From: Reinekea thalattae
Lineage (GTDB): Bacteria > Pseudomonadota > Gammaproteobacteria > Pseudomonadales > Natronospirillaceae
Assembly: GCF_008041945.1 (NCBI RefSeq)
Contig: NZ_VKAD01000001.1
Span: forward strand, 124,001 to 188,000
DNA length: 64,000 nt
Reading direction: 5' to 3'
The notes below the pieces were generated by a model. The model did not search any database. It was not told the origin of the DNA and was given only the letters and a program-made list of their open reading frames with translations. Shown one piece after another: positions 17,138-26,213 of the stretch; positions within the stretch are counted from its first letter, which is position 1, and every line of letters starts with the position of its first letter. The position numbers and the translations under genes were made by a program.

Positions 17138-17647
17138 ATGATTAACACTCGGCAAGCCATTCTCATTTTAGTTATTTTATTCACCCTTAGCGGCTGTGCT
17201 GGCTTTGTGGGTGGTGATCTTAAAAACATAAATACCGACATCGATGTTAACTACTGTGACGAGAGTGCTTTTGAATATCACCTAAGTGTCAGTACAGAAG
17301 CAGAAAATGATTATGGTAGTGATAATCTATCGGGCAAAATATCGTCCTATTCGTTTGGTTTAATCCCAACCTATTGGCTCTCGTCTGAAAGCAGCCAAGT
17401 TGAAATAACACAGGGTAACGAGGTCGTTTACAGCCGCACAGACGAAAGCAGAATCCATAAGTTTTATGGCTTTTTGTGGCTCTTTGTATTCTTCTCTGAT
17501 GGCGTTAACTCGCTCGATTGGGATGAAGGCGCAGGCTTAAGAGTAGAAGAGGGCATTAAAGATCGCGCGATTGCGAAAACGGTTATGCAGTTACCGCAAG
17601 GCATTGATAGCAACCAGCTGTGTGTTGAGTCGTTTTATTTTTATTAG
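17138..17647 (+). CDS. Putative lipoprotein, unknown
   Basis: 169 residues. The N-terminus 'MINTRQAILILVILFTLSGCAG' has a hydrophobic helix and a lipobox (L-S-G-C), so it should be lipid-modified at Cys20. The residue after Cys is Ala, not Asp, which favours the outer membrane under the Lol +2 rule. The rest, with a hydrophobic patch 'FYGFLWLFVFFSDGVNSLDWDEG', is not recognised. It lies 68 bp after the previous exported protein gene, on the same strand. Confidence 0.68.
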   Translation: MINTRQAILILVILFTLSGCAGFVGGDLKNINTDIDVNYCDESAFEYHLSVSTEAENDYGSDNLSGKISSYSFGLIPTYWLSSESSQVEITQGNEVVYSRTDESRIHKFYGFLWLFVFFSDGVNSLDWDEGAGLRVEEGIKDRAIAKTVMQLPQGIDSNQLCVESFYFY

Positions 17648-17815
17648 AGCCTACTTTTATTAGTCTGTTTGGTTGTTGCTAGAATTAAGGTTTTACTCGC
17701 GGTGCTGAGGTCTACATCTCGCTTTTGCGCTGCTGTTATCAGTATTGCTCGCGGCATTGCAGAAAGGGTGTTAAGTTCTGCCTTAACGACAGTAAGTAAG
17801 CAGTACCTGATCATT

Positions 17816-18562
17816 ATGCAGCCACAAGTTGACCCATTTATTGCGCCTCCGTGCGTTGAACAAATATCGATTGTTTATCAAGATGAGCACTTACTGGTTA
17901 TCAATAAACCGTCTGGCCTATTAAGTTTGTCTGGCAAACATCCGCTTAATAAAGACTCTGTGCATTGGCGCTTGGTACAAGACTTCCCTACGGCAACTCT
18001 TATTCACCGGTTAGACTTCGGCACTTCGGGTTTAATGATTGTTGCGTTAAACAAAGCAGTTAATAAGCAGCTCTGTGAGCAGTTTAGTCAACGTAGCGTG
18101 ACTAAATATTATCAGGCCATTTTAGATGGTGCGCTGCTCATAAACGGCCAACAGCAGGTTGGGCAGGGCGGTGAAATTAATATTCCAATTATTAAAGATG
18201 CCGATAACTTCCCGCTACAAAAGGTGTGTCAGCAAACGGGTAAAACCGCAATAAGTCAGTATCAGGTGATCAGTTATGATGCTTATGATGCTTATGATGC
18301 ATCCTGCTTTCTCAGTTCTGAGCTTTCCTTTAATTCTGACAGCATTACCACAAAAGTCTTGTTTAAGCCGCTTACTGGCCGGACTCATCAGCTACGTATT
18401 CACAGCCGCGAAATAGGCCACCCGATAATCGGCTGCGACCTCTACGATGCAGGCCAATCTTACTTTAAAGCGCCAAGGCTGATGCTGCATGCCAGCCGGT
18501 TGATCTTTAGTCATCCTGTCAGCGGTAGCGAAATGGATGTTCAATTAGCCGCGCCTTTTTAA
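17816..18562 (+). CDS. rluA: RluA-family pseudouridine synthase
   Basis: 248 residues from the ATG at 17816. The in-frame extension back to a TTG at 17669 adds a stretch with no family resemblance, so the shorter start is preferred although no clear ribosome-binding site precedes it. The catalytic motif 'IHRLDFGTSGLMIVA' has the Asp nucleophile, and 'KPLTGRTHQLRIHSREIGHPIIGCDLYD' is the late RluA motif. Without an S4 domain and of RluA length, it probably isomerises uridine in 23S rRNA and/or tRNA position 32. A GATGCTTAT triplet repeat inside the gene adds 'YDAYDAYDA' to a loop. Confidence 0.82.
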   Translation: MQPQVDPFIAPPCVEQISIVYQDEHLLVINKPSGLLSLSGKHPLNKDSVHWRLVQDFPTATLIHRLDFGTSGLMIVALNKAVNKQLCEQFSQRSVTKYYQAILDGALLINGQQQVGQGGEINIPIIKDADNFPLQKVCQQTGKTAISQYQVISYDAYDAYDASCFLSSELSFNSDSITTKVLFKPLTGRTHQLRIHSREIGHPIIGCDLYDAGQSYFKAPRLMLHASRLIFSHPVSGSEMDVQLAAPF

Positions 18563-18771
18563 AGGCCGACATTGGCTATTTTTATGCTAGTTGGTTATGT
18601 TGGCTAGGCTTTATAGGTAAAAATAGGCTTTTGGGTATTGTTAAGCTGTTCTTTCCTATGGTTGTTTATTTAGGCTGAGTTGCTATCTGTACTTAGCTAG
18701 TCTCTATGAGCAGGGCCTGATGAGTTATCAGGCCGTTGTTATTTTTAGGTTTAACTAGGGCGGGGAGTCAG

Positions 18772-19635
18772 ATGTTTTTTTCTAATAGAGTGCGCAGTCA
18801 CTCTGTATGTTCACCTGTTAAGGCTTTCGGCTTGCTGGGTGTGTCTTTGTTATTGTGTATCCATACTAGCCAAGCGAATACTCTGAATAGGTACATTGAA
18901 CAAGAGTTGGTTGGCTATAACGCAGAAGTCATTGCTGCTTATCAAGAACAGGTCAGCGGTTCTGGTGGCCAGCGTACGTACAGTTGCAGCTATTATTTTG
19001 AAAAAATAGCCAAGCTAGTTAATGACCTTGGCGGCTTAGCAAACAGTGATATTGCCAAAGAAACCCTCGCGAATTCAGTTAATTGCTTAGATTCAAAATT
19101 AGGTGGCTTGCAAAACTACTCGCCACCCTGTTCTGTGCCTGGTGAATTTTGCCAAGCGCTTAAAAATTCGTTTAAACAAAAAATAATAGCTAGCCGATTT
19201 GGTTACATACAGGCGGGATGTTCTGTTGACAACCTAAAGGGTGTGTCGATTATTCAGGGTGCTAAATCGGGTTGCCTTCTTTTTGAACCTTCTAACAGTC
19301 AAGAAAAGTCCGCCAGTTGCCCAAGGCTATATTGGTCGCAACAGGGGTTGATAGAACCTGTGGATATTGTTTTTGCTGCGGGGCCAGGAGGCCCAGAGCC
19401 GGAGAATAATATTTTGTACTCGGGCAAGTGTTGCAGTATTAATGAGCAAAGCCTATCTGTATATATGGCTGGCGATGAGTCGTTAATAAGAATTGCTTAC
19501 GATGGTCATACCTGCCCAGACGGAGATCGTTGGTTTTATTCAGATGAGGTTCACTCGTTTAATCTGGAAACTAAAGAGTTGAATCTATTGGATAGCAAAG
19601 AAGTCTACTTTGGCAAAATTTCTGCCGACTTCTGA
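18772..19635 (+). CDS. Secreted hypothetical protein
   Basis: 287 residues from the ATG at 18772, preferred over an upstream ATG at 18736 because GGGGAG precedes it by about 6 bases and the product then begins with a plausible signal peptide ending at 'HTSQANT'. The mature part has many cysteines ('YSCSYYFE', 'PPCSVPGEFCQAL', 'GKCCSINEQ'), in keeping with an oxidised periplasmic protein. No family is recognised. A repeat-rich spacer separates it from the next exported protein. Confidence 0.68.
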   Translation: MFFSNRVRSHSVCSPVKAFGLLGVSLLLCIHTSQANTLNRYIEQELVGYNAEVIAAYQEQVSGSGGQRTYSCSYYFEKIAKLVNDLGGLANSDIAKETLANSVNCLDSKLGGLQNYSPPCSVPGEFCQALKNSFKQKIIASRFGYIQAGCSVDNLKGVSIIQGAKSGCLLFEPSNSQEKSASCPRLYWSQQGLIEPVDIVFAAGPGGPEPENNILYSGKCCSINEQSLSVYMAGDESLIRIAYDGHTCPDGDRWFYSDEVHSFNLETKELNLLDSKEVYFGKISADF

Positions 19636-19666
19636 TAAATAGTTAAGCATGCGTTTTAGGTTTTAT

Positions 19667-19711
19667 ATTTTTAGTTTTGTACTTTTAGTTTTGTACTTTT
19701 AGTTTTTTATC
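19667..19711. repeat. Short tandem repeat in intergenic spacer
   Basis: The 14-base unit TTTTAGTTTTGTAC occurs twice and then partially a third time, immediately upstream of the Sel1-like gene. Confidence 0.8.
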
Positions 19712-19748
19712 TTAGATTTTAAGTGCTCATATAATGAAAGGTTATTTT

Positions 19749-21539
19749 ATGAAAATAATGATGACGATGTTCTTTGTTAGTGTTCTCGCGTTAAGTGGTT
19801 TTTCATCTGCATCGAATCAAGGCGATTCAGTTTTAACACAACAGGATCCTAAAGAAGTATTAATTGAAAGAGCCAACAGTGGCGATGTAGAAGCCATGAT
19901 TGAGCTTGATGAACGGTTTTTGTTTCACCAATACCTTCCCGGCTTAATTTTATATAAAGAGTGGTACGACATTGTTTTAGAAAGTACCGATGCTGACGCT
20001 ATTTATTTATATGCCAGCATGTATATTAAATACCAAGATATGTATTTCGATGGCATGATCAAATATCTTGATTTATTAGATCGCGCGCAACAGTTGGGTA
20101 GTAATGAAGCCTTTTATCAATTAGTAAATATGTATGAGTCTGTTCACACTGTCGGCGTATTTGGCACAGGTTACCCAGGCTCTGATGAGGTCTATTTTTA
20201 TAATAACCGTAAGGTATTTAATGACGATTACTCACTAGAAGATTTACATATAGATCTGATTGAAACCAGTTCTGTAGAAAGGCTGGATGATTTGTATGAG
20301 TACTATAGAACAAATAATGGTTCCAAAGAGCTTGCGAAAAAATTGGCTGAGGATATTAAAGATAAACTGAAGGACGAGGGTTTTAGCCTTACTCTCGAAC
20401 CTGCCTATGAAGCTTTTTTTGATAAACGAATTTCTGAGCAGAAAAAAGCCAAATTAATAGACGATCTTTTACTTTCTGATAACAAAAAGGTGATTCTTTT
20501 TGCTGCGGGAAGATTGCGATATTCCAATCCAGATAAGTCGATAGAGTTTTATGAGAAATCATTAAGCTTAGATCTAACAGAACGAGAGCGTCTCATATCT
20601 TACTCGGTTATAACGCACATCTACAAAAAAGCAAAAGACGAAGCATCATTGGTTTATTTTACAGAAAAAGAAATTGAAGATATCGGTGGCTATAATGCGA
20701 CTTCTGATTTGTTAGAAATCTACCAAAAAGATGCAGAATCTAAACAAAAGTATGAAGATAATTTTAATAGAATCGAACCCTATATCTTGAAAGATCCTAA
20801 CGCAAAAAGAGCCTTAGCGGATTATCTTTATAAGTCAGGGTTAAGGTCTGTCGGCGTTAGCATGTTAGAAGAGCTGGCAAACCAAGGTGATGATGAGGCG
20901 ATTGTTTCGCTTGCTAAAAAAACCAACGATAAAGCTATTTCTGATAAATGGCTAAAACACATCTTAGACAGCAACAATCCCAAGCTTATGTTAGAGGTGT
21001 CTGAAGGGCATCATTATTATGAAAAGGGCTTGTTGAAAGCTATATACGATCAAACTATTTCGAACGGCTATATCTATTATCTGCGTGATAGCTATTTCGC
21101 TTTTTATAACGAGGACGAGGCTTACGCTATTGACTCCATGCGTCAGCTAATCGAAGCCGGTGATGCGGAGTCCATATCTAACTTTGTTTCTCAATATGAT
21201 TCATACGATGATATTTTAAAACAAGAATACACCGCGTATGTAGAAGATCTCTACCAAGAGCTGGTGGAAGCAGACAACCTTCGTGTGATACACGATTTCG
21301 CATTAATGCATTACAAATCTCAATATTTTTTAAATAAACGCCTTGGTGATCCAAAAGAAGCGCTGAAATATTTTGAAAAATCTGCTGACTTAGGTAATGA
21401 CTTTGCGGTTTACCAAATGGCAAGGTTTTATAAATATGGCGATGAGACTCTCGGTATAAGGCCGAACTCTAGAAAGGCTAAATTTTATCTTAAACGCCTT
21501 GAGAGTATCGGTGCTGATAATCGAATTAAAAGACTATAA
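19749..21539 (+). CDS. Exported Sel1-like/TPR repeat protein
   Basis: 596 residues from the ATG at 19749, which has AAAGG seven bases upstream; an ATG at 19734 is possible but would contain that ribosome-binding site. A signal peptide (MKIMMTMFFVSVLALSGFSSASN) leads to an all-helical repeat protein. Sel1-type repeats are clearest near the N-terminus ('LIERANSGDVEAMIELDERF') and C-terminus ('DPKEALKYFEKSADLGNDFAVYQMARFYKYGDE'); the middle repeats are divergent. Such proteins are scaffolds for protein contacts in the periplasm; no partner can be named. Codon use is somewhat AT-rich. Confidence 0.72.
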   Translation: MKIMMTMFFVSVLALSGFSSASNQGDSVLTQQDPKEVLIERANSGDVEAMIELDERFLFHQYLPGLILYKEWYDIVLESTDADAIYLYASMYIKYQDMYFDGMIKYLDLLDRAQQLGSNEAFYQLVNMYESVHTVGVFGTGYPGSDEVYFYNNRKVFNDDYSLEDLHIDLIETSSVERLDDLYEYYRTNNGSKELAKKLAEDIKDKLKDEGFSLTLEPAYEAFFDKRISEQKKAKLIDDLLLSDNKKVILFAAGRLRYSNPDKSIEFYEKSLSLDLTERERLISYSVITHIYKKAKDEASLVYFTEKEIEDIGGYNATSDLLEIYQKDAESKQKYEDNFNRIEPYILKDPNAKRALADYLYKSGLRSVGVSMLEELANQGDDEAIVSLAKKTNDKAISDKWLKHILDSNNPKLMLEVSEGHHYYEKGLLKAIYDQTISNGYIYYLRDSYFAFYNEDEAYAIDSMRQLIEAGDAESISNFVSQYDSYDDILKQEYTAYVEDLYQELVEADNLRVIHDFALMHYKSQYFLNKRLGDPKEALKYFEKSADLGNDFAVYQMARFYKYGDETLGIRPNSRKAKFYLKRLESIGADNRIKRL

Positions 21540-21587
21540 ATTTAATTTATAAGCAAGAGATAGAGTTAAATTATTATTAACATGTAA

Positions 21588-21776
21588 GGCCATGAAACGG
21601 AGTATGCAATTGAAAGCCTATTTGATGTCAGCCCATGGATTAAGATTATAATTCATATGTTACGCTGTGATAATGAACGTGCTTGCTATTCAAATTATGC
21701 CGCATTGGTAAATAACTCCATTGATGAAACAATGCTAAATGTGTTGGATAAGTACCTAGAGCTGAGGGTGATATGA
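21588..21776 (+). pseudogene. Possible gene fragment upstream of the racemase
   Basis: An open frame of 62 codons after a stop (TAA at 21585) reads 'HETEYAIESLFDVSPWIKIIIHMLRCDNERACYSNYAALV...' and ends in a TGA that overlaps the racemase ATG as ATGA. It has no start codon except an internal ATG at 21657. The overlapping stop/start looks like translational coupling, and the sequence looks protein-like, so it may be the 3' remnant of a lost gene. No family is recognised. Confidence 0.35.
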
Positions 21777-22489
21777 AAACAATTGGTCTGTTAGGTGGTA
21801 TGAGCTGGGAAAGTTCTGTTGGGTACTATAAGGCAATTAATGAGGGCATTAAGCATTCTTTGGGTGGGCTGCATTCAGCAAAAATTGCGATGTACAGTGT
21901 CGACTTTGACCCTATTGAAAAGCTACAACATGAGGGCGATTGGCAAGGTACTGCAAAAATATTGAGTGCAGCGGCTAAAAATGTGCAATCTGCTGGAGCG
22001 GACTTTTTACTTATCTGTACAAATACAATGCATAAGGTTGCTCCACAGATAGAAGAGTCCATTGATATTCCTTTACTGCACATAGCCGATGCAACAGCAG
22101 AAGTTCTTGTGAAAAAAGGAATCAAAAAAGTAGGGCTATTAGGAACGGCTTTCACAATGGAACAAAATTTCTATAAGGGTAGGTTAAGTGAAAATTACGG
22201 TTTAACTGTTTTAACACCTAATTCAGAAGATAGAAAAGTTGTTCATGACATTATTTATAAAGAACTTTGCTTAGGAAAGTTACTACCATCTTCTAAAGTC
22301 GAATATTTACGAATTATTGAATCACTTGCTGATCAGGGAGCAGAAGCTGTCATCCTTGGCTGTACAGAAATAGGGATGCTTGTAGAGCAAGCAGATACCG
22401 CAATTGAACTTTTAGACACAACTTACATCCACGCAGAAAAAGCAGTGGAATATGCAATTCAAAATATCACTCAACTAACTCAGAGTTAG
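21773..22489 (+). CDS. Aspartate/glutamate racemase family protein (YgeA/RacX type)
   Basis: 238 residues, full length. 'MKTIGLLGGMSWESSVGYYKAINE' is the typical N-terminus. The two catalytic cysteines are in 'DFLLICTNTMHKVAP' and 'AEAVILGCTEIGML'. The enzyme interconverts D- and L-amino acids without PLP; the precise substrate (Asp, Glu or a broader range) cannot be told from sequence. A stop codon of a short upstream frame overlaps its ATG. It sits after the exported-protein run, with no biosynthetic partner. Confidence 0.88.
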   Translation: MKTIGLLGGMSWESSVGYYKAINEGIKHSLGGLHSAKIAMYSVDFDPIEKLQHEGDWQGTAKILSAAAKNVQSAGADFLLICTNTMHKVAPQIEESIDIPLLHIADATAEVLVKKGIKKVGLLGTAFTMEQNFYKGRLSENYGLTVLTPNSEDRKVVHDIIYKELCLGKLLPSSKVEYLRIIESLADQGAEAVILGCTEIGMLVEQADTAIELLDTTYIHAEKAVEYAIQNITQLTQS

Positions 22490-22570
22490 GTAGATTTTTC
22501 GTTATGTCAGTAGTGAACTTAGCGGTGGCTTTGCCCTCTAATAAAACAATTATGTTTATTTAGGATTTAT

Positions 22571-23155
22571 ATGAGCAAAGCATTTTCGCCTTCATGCGAG
22601 CGTAACCAGCAGCCTATTTTAGAACAGCTAGCAGAGCATCTAAAAGACAGCAAACGGCTATTGGAAATTGGTTCCGGTACTGGTCAGCACGCGGTTTACT
22701 TTGCTGAGCGGCTGCCGCACCTTACTTGGTATTGCAGTGATGCGCCGGATAATCATGCGAGCATCAATGCTTGGTTGGCTGAGGCGAATTTAGCTAATGC
22801 AGTGGCTCCCTTTGCATTTCACTTTGGTAAAAACGATTGGCCAGCATTGGAAGTCGATGCTGTATTCACGGCGAATACCACACACATTATGCCACCGAGT
22901 GCGGCGAAGTTAATGATGCAAACGGTGGCGCAGCAGTTACCTCTGGGCGGGGTGTTTTGTCAGTACGGGCCAATGAATGTGAATGGCGAATACACCAGTG
23001 AGGGGAATCGAGAGTTCGATCTGCACTTGGCGCAATCTGGGTGTGGCGGTATTCGTGATATCGATGAGTTAAAAGAGTGGGGCACAGGCCTGACCTTGGT
23101 CGATCAAATTGCGATGCCTGCGAATAACTTCTTATTGGTCTGGCAGCGCTTGTAA
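22571..23155 (+). CDS. DUF938 SAM-dependent methyltransferase-like protein
   Basis: 194 residues. It begins 'FSPSCERNQQPILEQLAEHL', followed by the SAM-binding glycine loop 'LLEIGSGTGQHAVYFAERLP' and an acidic loop 'YCSDAPDN'. 'TANTTHIMP' and 'YGPMNVNGEYTSEGNREFDLHL' are conserved DUF938 segments. The family adopts a class I methyltransferase fold, with the substrate unknown. AGGA lies about 6 bases before the ATG. Confidence 0.87.
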   Translation: MSKAFSPSCERNQQPILEQLAEHLKDSKRLLEIGSGTGQHAVYFAERLPHLTWYCSDAPDNHASINAWLAEANLANAVAPFAFHFGKNDWPALEVDAVFTANTTHIMPPSAAKLMMQTVAQQLPLGGVFCQYGPMNVNGEYTSEGNREFDLHLAQSGCGGIRDIDELKEWGTGLTLVDQIAMPANNFLLVWQRL

Positions 23156-23205
23156 TTAAGCGCTGACGCTGCCTGCTTTACGATTAACCCTAATTTGTCT
23201 AACCG

Positions 23206-24606
23206 CTAAGCAAACATGCCTAACAGTTGCCACCACAAATAGTCCAGCGGCATTAACACCACCAATGTAATCAACGCTAAACGTAAGGTGACTCGCATAA
23301 GCTGGTTGAGTGGTTCTTTCGACAGCTGCATGGCGATAATTAACGGCGCCACCTGATATGGAAATATCACGGTAGAAAAGCCAATCACCTGAGTCATCAG
23401 CACGGCATTTAACGAAAGCCCAGTGGCTTGGGCAAAGTCCGCTGCCATTGGCGTTAATACTGTCGGTGCGCCCGGAGTTGTAGCAATAAGGCCTGCCAAA
23501 GTTGAGGTGATTGAAAGCAGCATAAAGTTTATAAAGTCGTGACCTGGGCCTATCAAAACATGGCTGAGCAAGCTCGCAGCGGCCGAGCCTAAACCAGAAT
23601 AATTCACCAATGCACCGAGCCCGAGTGCAGCCGAAACAAAGACCAAGGTGCCAAAATCGACTGAGCTGTTAAAGCTTTTGGTTTCGACGACACCGATCTT
23701 AGGTAGCAACAAAATGACCGCTGTTGCCAAGCCAACCCAAGCTGGATTAATACCGTGCAGTGAATCGGTGATCCAAAGTAATAATGTTATCGATAACAGT
23801 AGTGTGGTTTTAATTTGTTGACTGATATGATGCGTTTGCTCTTCTACAGAGGATGGCGTTTCTGGTTGCAGGTTTATTTGGTCTGGGAACATTCGCAATA
23901 CCAACGCTCCCAGTAATAACATTTTTAAAATGCCCAGTACCGGGAAGTGCAGTACTAGGTATTCAAGGTAGCTGAACTGAACGCTATAAATGGTTTCGCT
24001 AGCGCCTGCAAAAATCATGTTTGGAATATTGGCAGGCAATACGGCAAAGCTTGGCATGTTACAGGCAATAGCCAACGAGGTTGCAATGCCTAAGCGACCG
24101 TTGCTGCCGCCTTTAAAGCCGACTTTGTCAGCCAGTGCCATCGCAATAGGCACCAACACCACGGCGCGGCCAACCGAGGAGGGCATAATAAAGCCCAGTG
24201 CTGAGGCAATAAATATGAGCCCGAAGATGAGCGCTGAGTAACTGGCAGTAATGTGCGGTGCAATGACGGAGGCTAGCTTTTTACCTAGACCTGAACTGGA
24301 AATAGCCGACCCGATCACAAAACCAGAAATGATTAACCAGACAGCCGTAGAGCCAAAGCCAGAAAACAGTAGACTGGTTGGCATTAAATCCAGAATGCTG
24401 ACCATGGCAAAAAAGCCAAGAGCAATTAAAAAGGGTGGTAATACGCCCGTACTCCAACCCACTAATGTAATTAAAATGACCGCAGCATGGTGGCTAAATT
24501 GCTCGGACTGCGCAGTGTTGGGTAGTACTGCAATGATGATTGCGAACAGAATAGTCGCAATGAAAAAGGTCGGTTTAGCTTTTAAAGATTTTAAAGACAG
24601 CGTCAT
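23206..24606 (-). CDS. SLC13/DASS-family anion permease
   Basis: 466 residues with about 11-12 hydrophobic helices. 'IMPSSVGRAVVLVPIAMALAD' and 'TTPGAPTVLTPMAADFAQATGL' resemble the paired SNT-type hairpin motifs of divalent anion:Na+ symporters, while 'GFGSTAVWLIISGFVIGSAISSSGLGKKLA' is the family's N-terminal half. Likely substrates are dicarboxylates or related anions; the sequence does not say which. It is divergent from the WYL regulator at 24931, which may control it. The protein ends 50 bp from the convergent DUF938 gene. Confidence 0.85.
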   Translation of the reverse strand: MTLSLKSLKAKPTFFIATILFAIIIAVLPNTAQSEQFSHHAAVILITLVGWSTGVLPPFLIALGFFAMVSILDLMPTSLLFSGFGSTAVWLIISGFVIGSAISSSGLGKKLASVIAPHITASYSALIFGLIFIASALGFIMPSSVGRAVVLVPIAMALADKVGFKGGSNGRLGIATSLAIACNMPSFAVLPANIPNMIFAGASETIYSVQFSYLEYLVLHFPVLGILKMLLLGALVLRMFPDQINLQPETPSSVEEQTHHISQQIKTTLLLSITLLLWITDSLHGINPAWVGLATAVILLLPKIGVVETKSFNSSVDFGTLVFVSAALGLGALVNYSGLGSAAASLLSHVLIGPGHDFINFMLLSITSTLAGLIATTPGAPTVLTPMAADFAQATGLSLNAVLMTQVIGFSTVIFPYQVAPLIIAMQLSKEPLNQLMRVTLRLALITLVVLMPLDYLWWQLLGMFA

Positions 24607-24930
24607 GGCGAGGTCCTACGAGAAGTGGCTCAAAGTGTAGAAAGGCTTATATTAGAAAATACTAACATAATTTCAAGCTGCTATAGTCATTAGATGCGCT
24701 TGTCATGATGTTGAGCAGCTTATAACGCAGATTCCAGCGTTGCTAAAAAGTGAACGATGGGGTGCGAAAGTCAGATCAAAGGCTGTACACTATTTGTTCA
24801 AATGTGCAGAAATGAAGCGTTTTATAATACCAATTTGGTAAATTGACAGCCTAGGTAGCTGTATCTAGAGTGCAGCGATTCAATTATCCAACACTTAATT
24901 TTTTAAATTAGATAATAAGTAGAAGAATTT
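24607..24930. promoter_or_regulatory. Divergent intergenic region with two palindromes
   Basis: This 324-bp region contains no gene. TACCAA-T-TTGGTA (24828-24840) is a perfect 13-bp palindrome overlapping a TATAAT at 24823. ACAGC-N7-GCTGT (24846-24862) follows directly. Both lie about 70-100 bp upstream of the WYL regulator, where an autoregulatory operator would be expected. Confidence 0.5.
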
Positions 24931-25764
24931 ATGACAGAGAACGATCAACCGACCCTAAAAGAACAGTCGCAGCCGCAACAGGAGCGATTGTTTTATTTAG
25001 AGTTTCGCCTGTATTTTTTGGGTCATGCTAATCGCAGTGACTTGCAGAGCCGATTTGGCCTAAAAGAGTCGTCGGCATCGCGTGATATAGCGCTCTATAA
25101 AAAGTTGGTTCCTGATAATGTTGTTTACGATTACGGCATTAAATCCTATATCCCTCAGGAACACTTTAAGCCGTTGTTTTCGTACACGGCAACGCAAGTA
25201 CTAACAGCATTATCACACGGCTTTGGTGATGATTACTCTGGGCCGAAGTACCCAGAAATTGCCACCGAGTGCCCTTGCCAAACACCATTGCCTTATATTC
25301 CTACATTGGCGGCAGTGACTCGAGCTATTCATAAGCAGCAGTCGGTTCGCATCAGCTATTTGGATGAGAACGAAGGCGAAAAGTCGATGACCTTGGTACC
25401 GCACGCACTGATCAATACCGGCATACGTTGGGCGGTTCGTGCTTACGATCGTCAAAGCCGAGAGTTCAATAACTATGTCATTAACCGTATTAAAGCCGTG
25501 CATGGCCCAGATGTGGCGCCACTAGTTGACGAGACTCGTGGCGCTGATGACGGTTGGAACAAAATTGAAGAGCTGCACTTGGTGGCGCACCCGTCATTGC
25601 CTTACAAAGAAGCGGTTGAGCAAGAGTTTGGTATGCATAAAGGCGTATTAAAAATGACTTGCCGCAGCGCCCTTAAAACTGATCTGTTGGCGCAATGGAA
25701 TGTCGACTTAGGCAGTGTTGCTAAAGCCGACTCAAACAATTATCTACTCTGGCTTAAGCCTTAG
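24931..25764 (+). CDS. WYL-domain transcriptional regulator, CapW/BrxR-like
   Basis: 277 residues. An N-terminal winged helix-turn-helix ('QERLFYLEFRLYFLGHANRSDLQSRFGLKESSASRDIALYKKLVPDNVVYDYGIKSYIP', about 18-77) is followed by a WYL domain (about 120-200, 'AIHKQQSVRISYLDENEGEKSMTLVPHALINTGIRWAVRAYD') and a C-terminal WCX-like extension. This order and the wHTH sequence match the CapW/BrxR family, repressors first described with CBASS and BREX defence operons. No such operon is adjacent here: the divergent neighbour is an anion permease and the downstream 450 bp have no gene. It may regulate itself, the permease, or a defence locus since lost. Confidence 0.82.
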   Translation: MTENDQPTLKEQSQPQQERLFYLEFRLYFLGHANRSDLQSRFGLKESSASRDIALYKKLVPDNVVYDYGIKSYIPQEHFKPLFSYTATQVLTALSHGFGDDYSGPKYPEIATECPCQTPLPYIPTLAAVTRAIHKQQSVRISYLDENEGEKSMTLVPHALINTGIRWAVRAYDRQSREFNNYVINRIKAVHGPDVAPLVDETRGADDGWNKIEELHLVAHPSLPYKEAVEQEFGMHKGVLKMTCRSALKTDLLAQWNVDLGSVAKADSNNYLLWLKP

Positions 25765-25786
25765 TGCTCCAGTAGTAAGAATCTAA

Positions 25787-25815
25787 AAAGCGCTCCAATA
25801 GGGGCGCTTTTTTTT
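25787..25815 (+). terminator. Rho-independent terminator after the WYL regulator
   Basis: The stem AAAGCGCTCC / GGGGCGCTTT (one G-T pair) with loop AATA is followed by a run of T. Confidence 0.88.
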
Positions 25816-26213
25816 GCCCTTTATTTGTCGAGGGTTGTGAGTCCATCGTACCGAACGCTAATTATCATAACTTCACGCCAAGCGTTTATTAGTTCTGCTA
25901 GCGCTGATCAGTTCTGCAAGCATCTATTATTTTTACAAGCACTAACATCGCACTTTTCCGTTGTGCATGGTCTAGCACAGTGCGCTAGGCAGAATGGCAG
26001 TTGGTTTTGTTGGCGGCATCGGCTATGTTGTAACCAGTGATGTTTACTGGTTATGACGCTGGGCGATTGTGATCGGCGCGACAATGTTGCACAAATAATC
26101 GGCAGCGCTGCATAAAAAATCGACAGTATTGAGTAAATAATCGGCAGTTCTGCATCTGTGAGTGGCTGGTACATATTGTGCTAATCATCTATGTTGATGA
26201 AAAGGGAACCAAC
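25816..26213. other. Gene-free 400-bp region with direct repeats and a hairpin
   Basis: Open frames here on both strands lack family resemblance and ribosome-binding sites. The region holds a perfect 8-bp stem hairpin TAACCAGT-N7-ACTGGTTA (26031-26053). It also holds two 21-bp direct repeats differing at two bases, starting AAATAATCGGCAG (26093-26113 and 26135-26155). It may be degraded accessory DNA. Confidence 0.55.

Noticed and set aside
25825-26174. Small ORFs on both strands downstream of the WYL regulator
   Set aside because: No ribosome-binding sites, repetitive composition and no recognisable domains.
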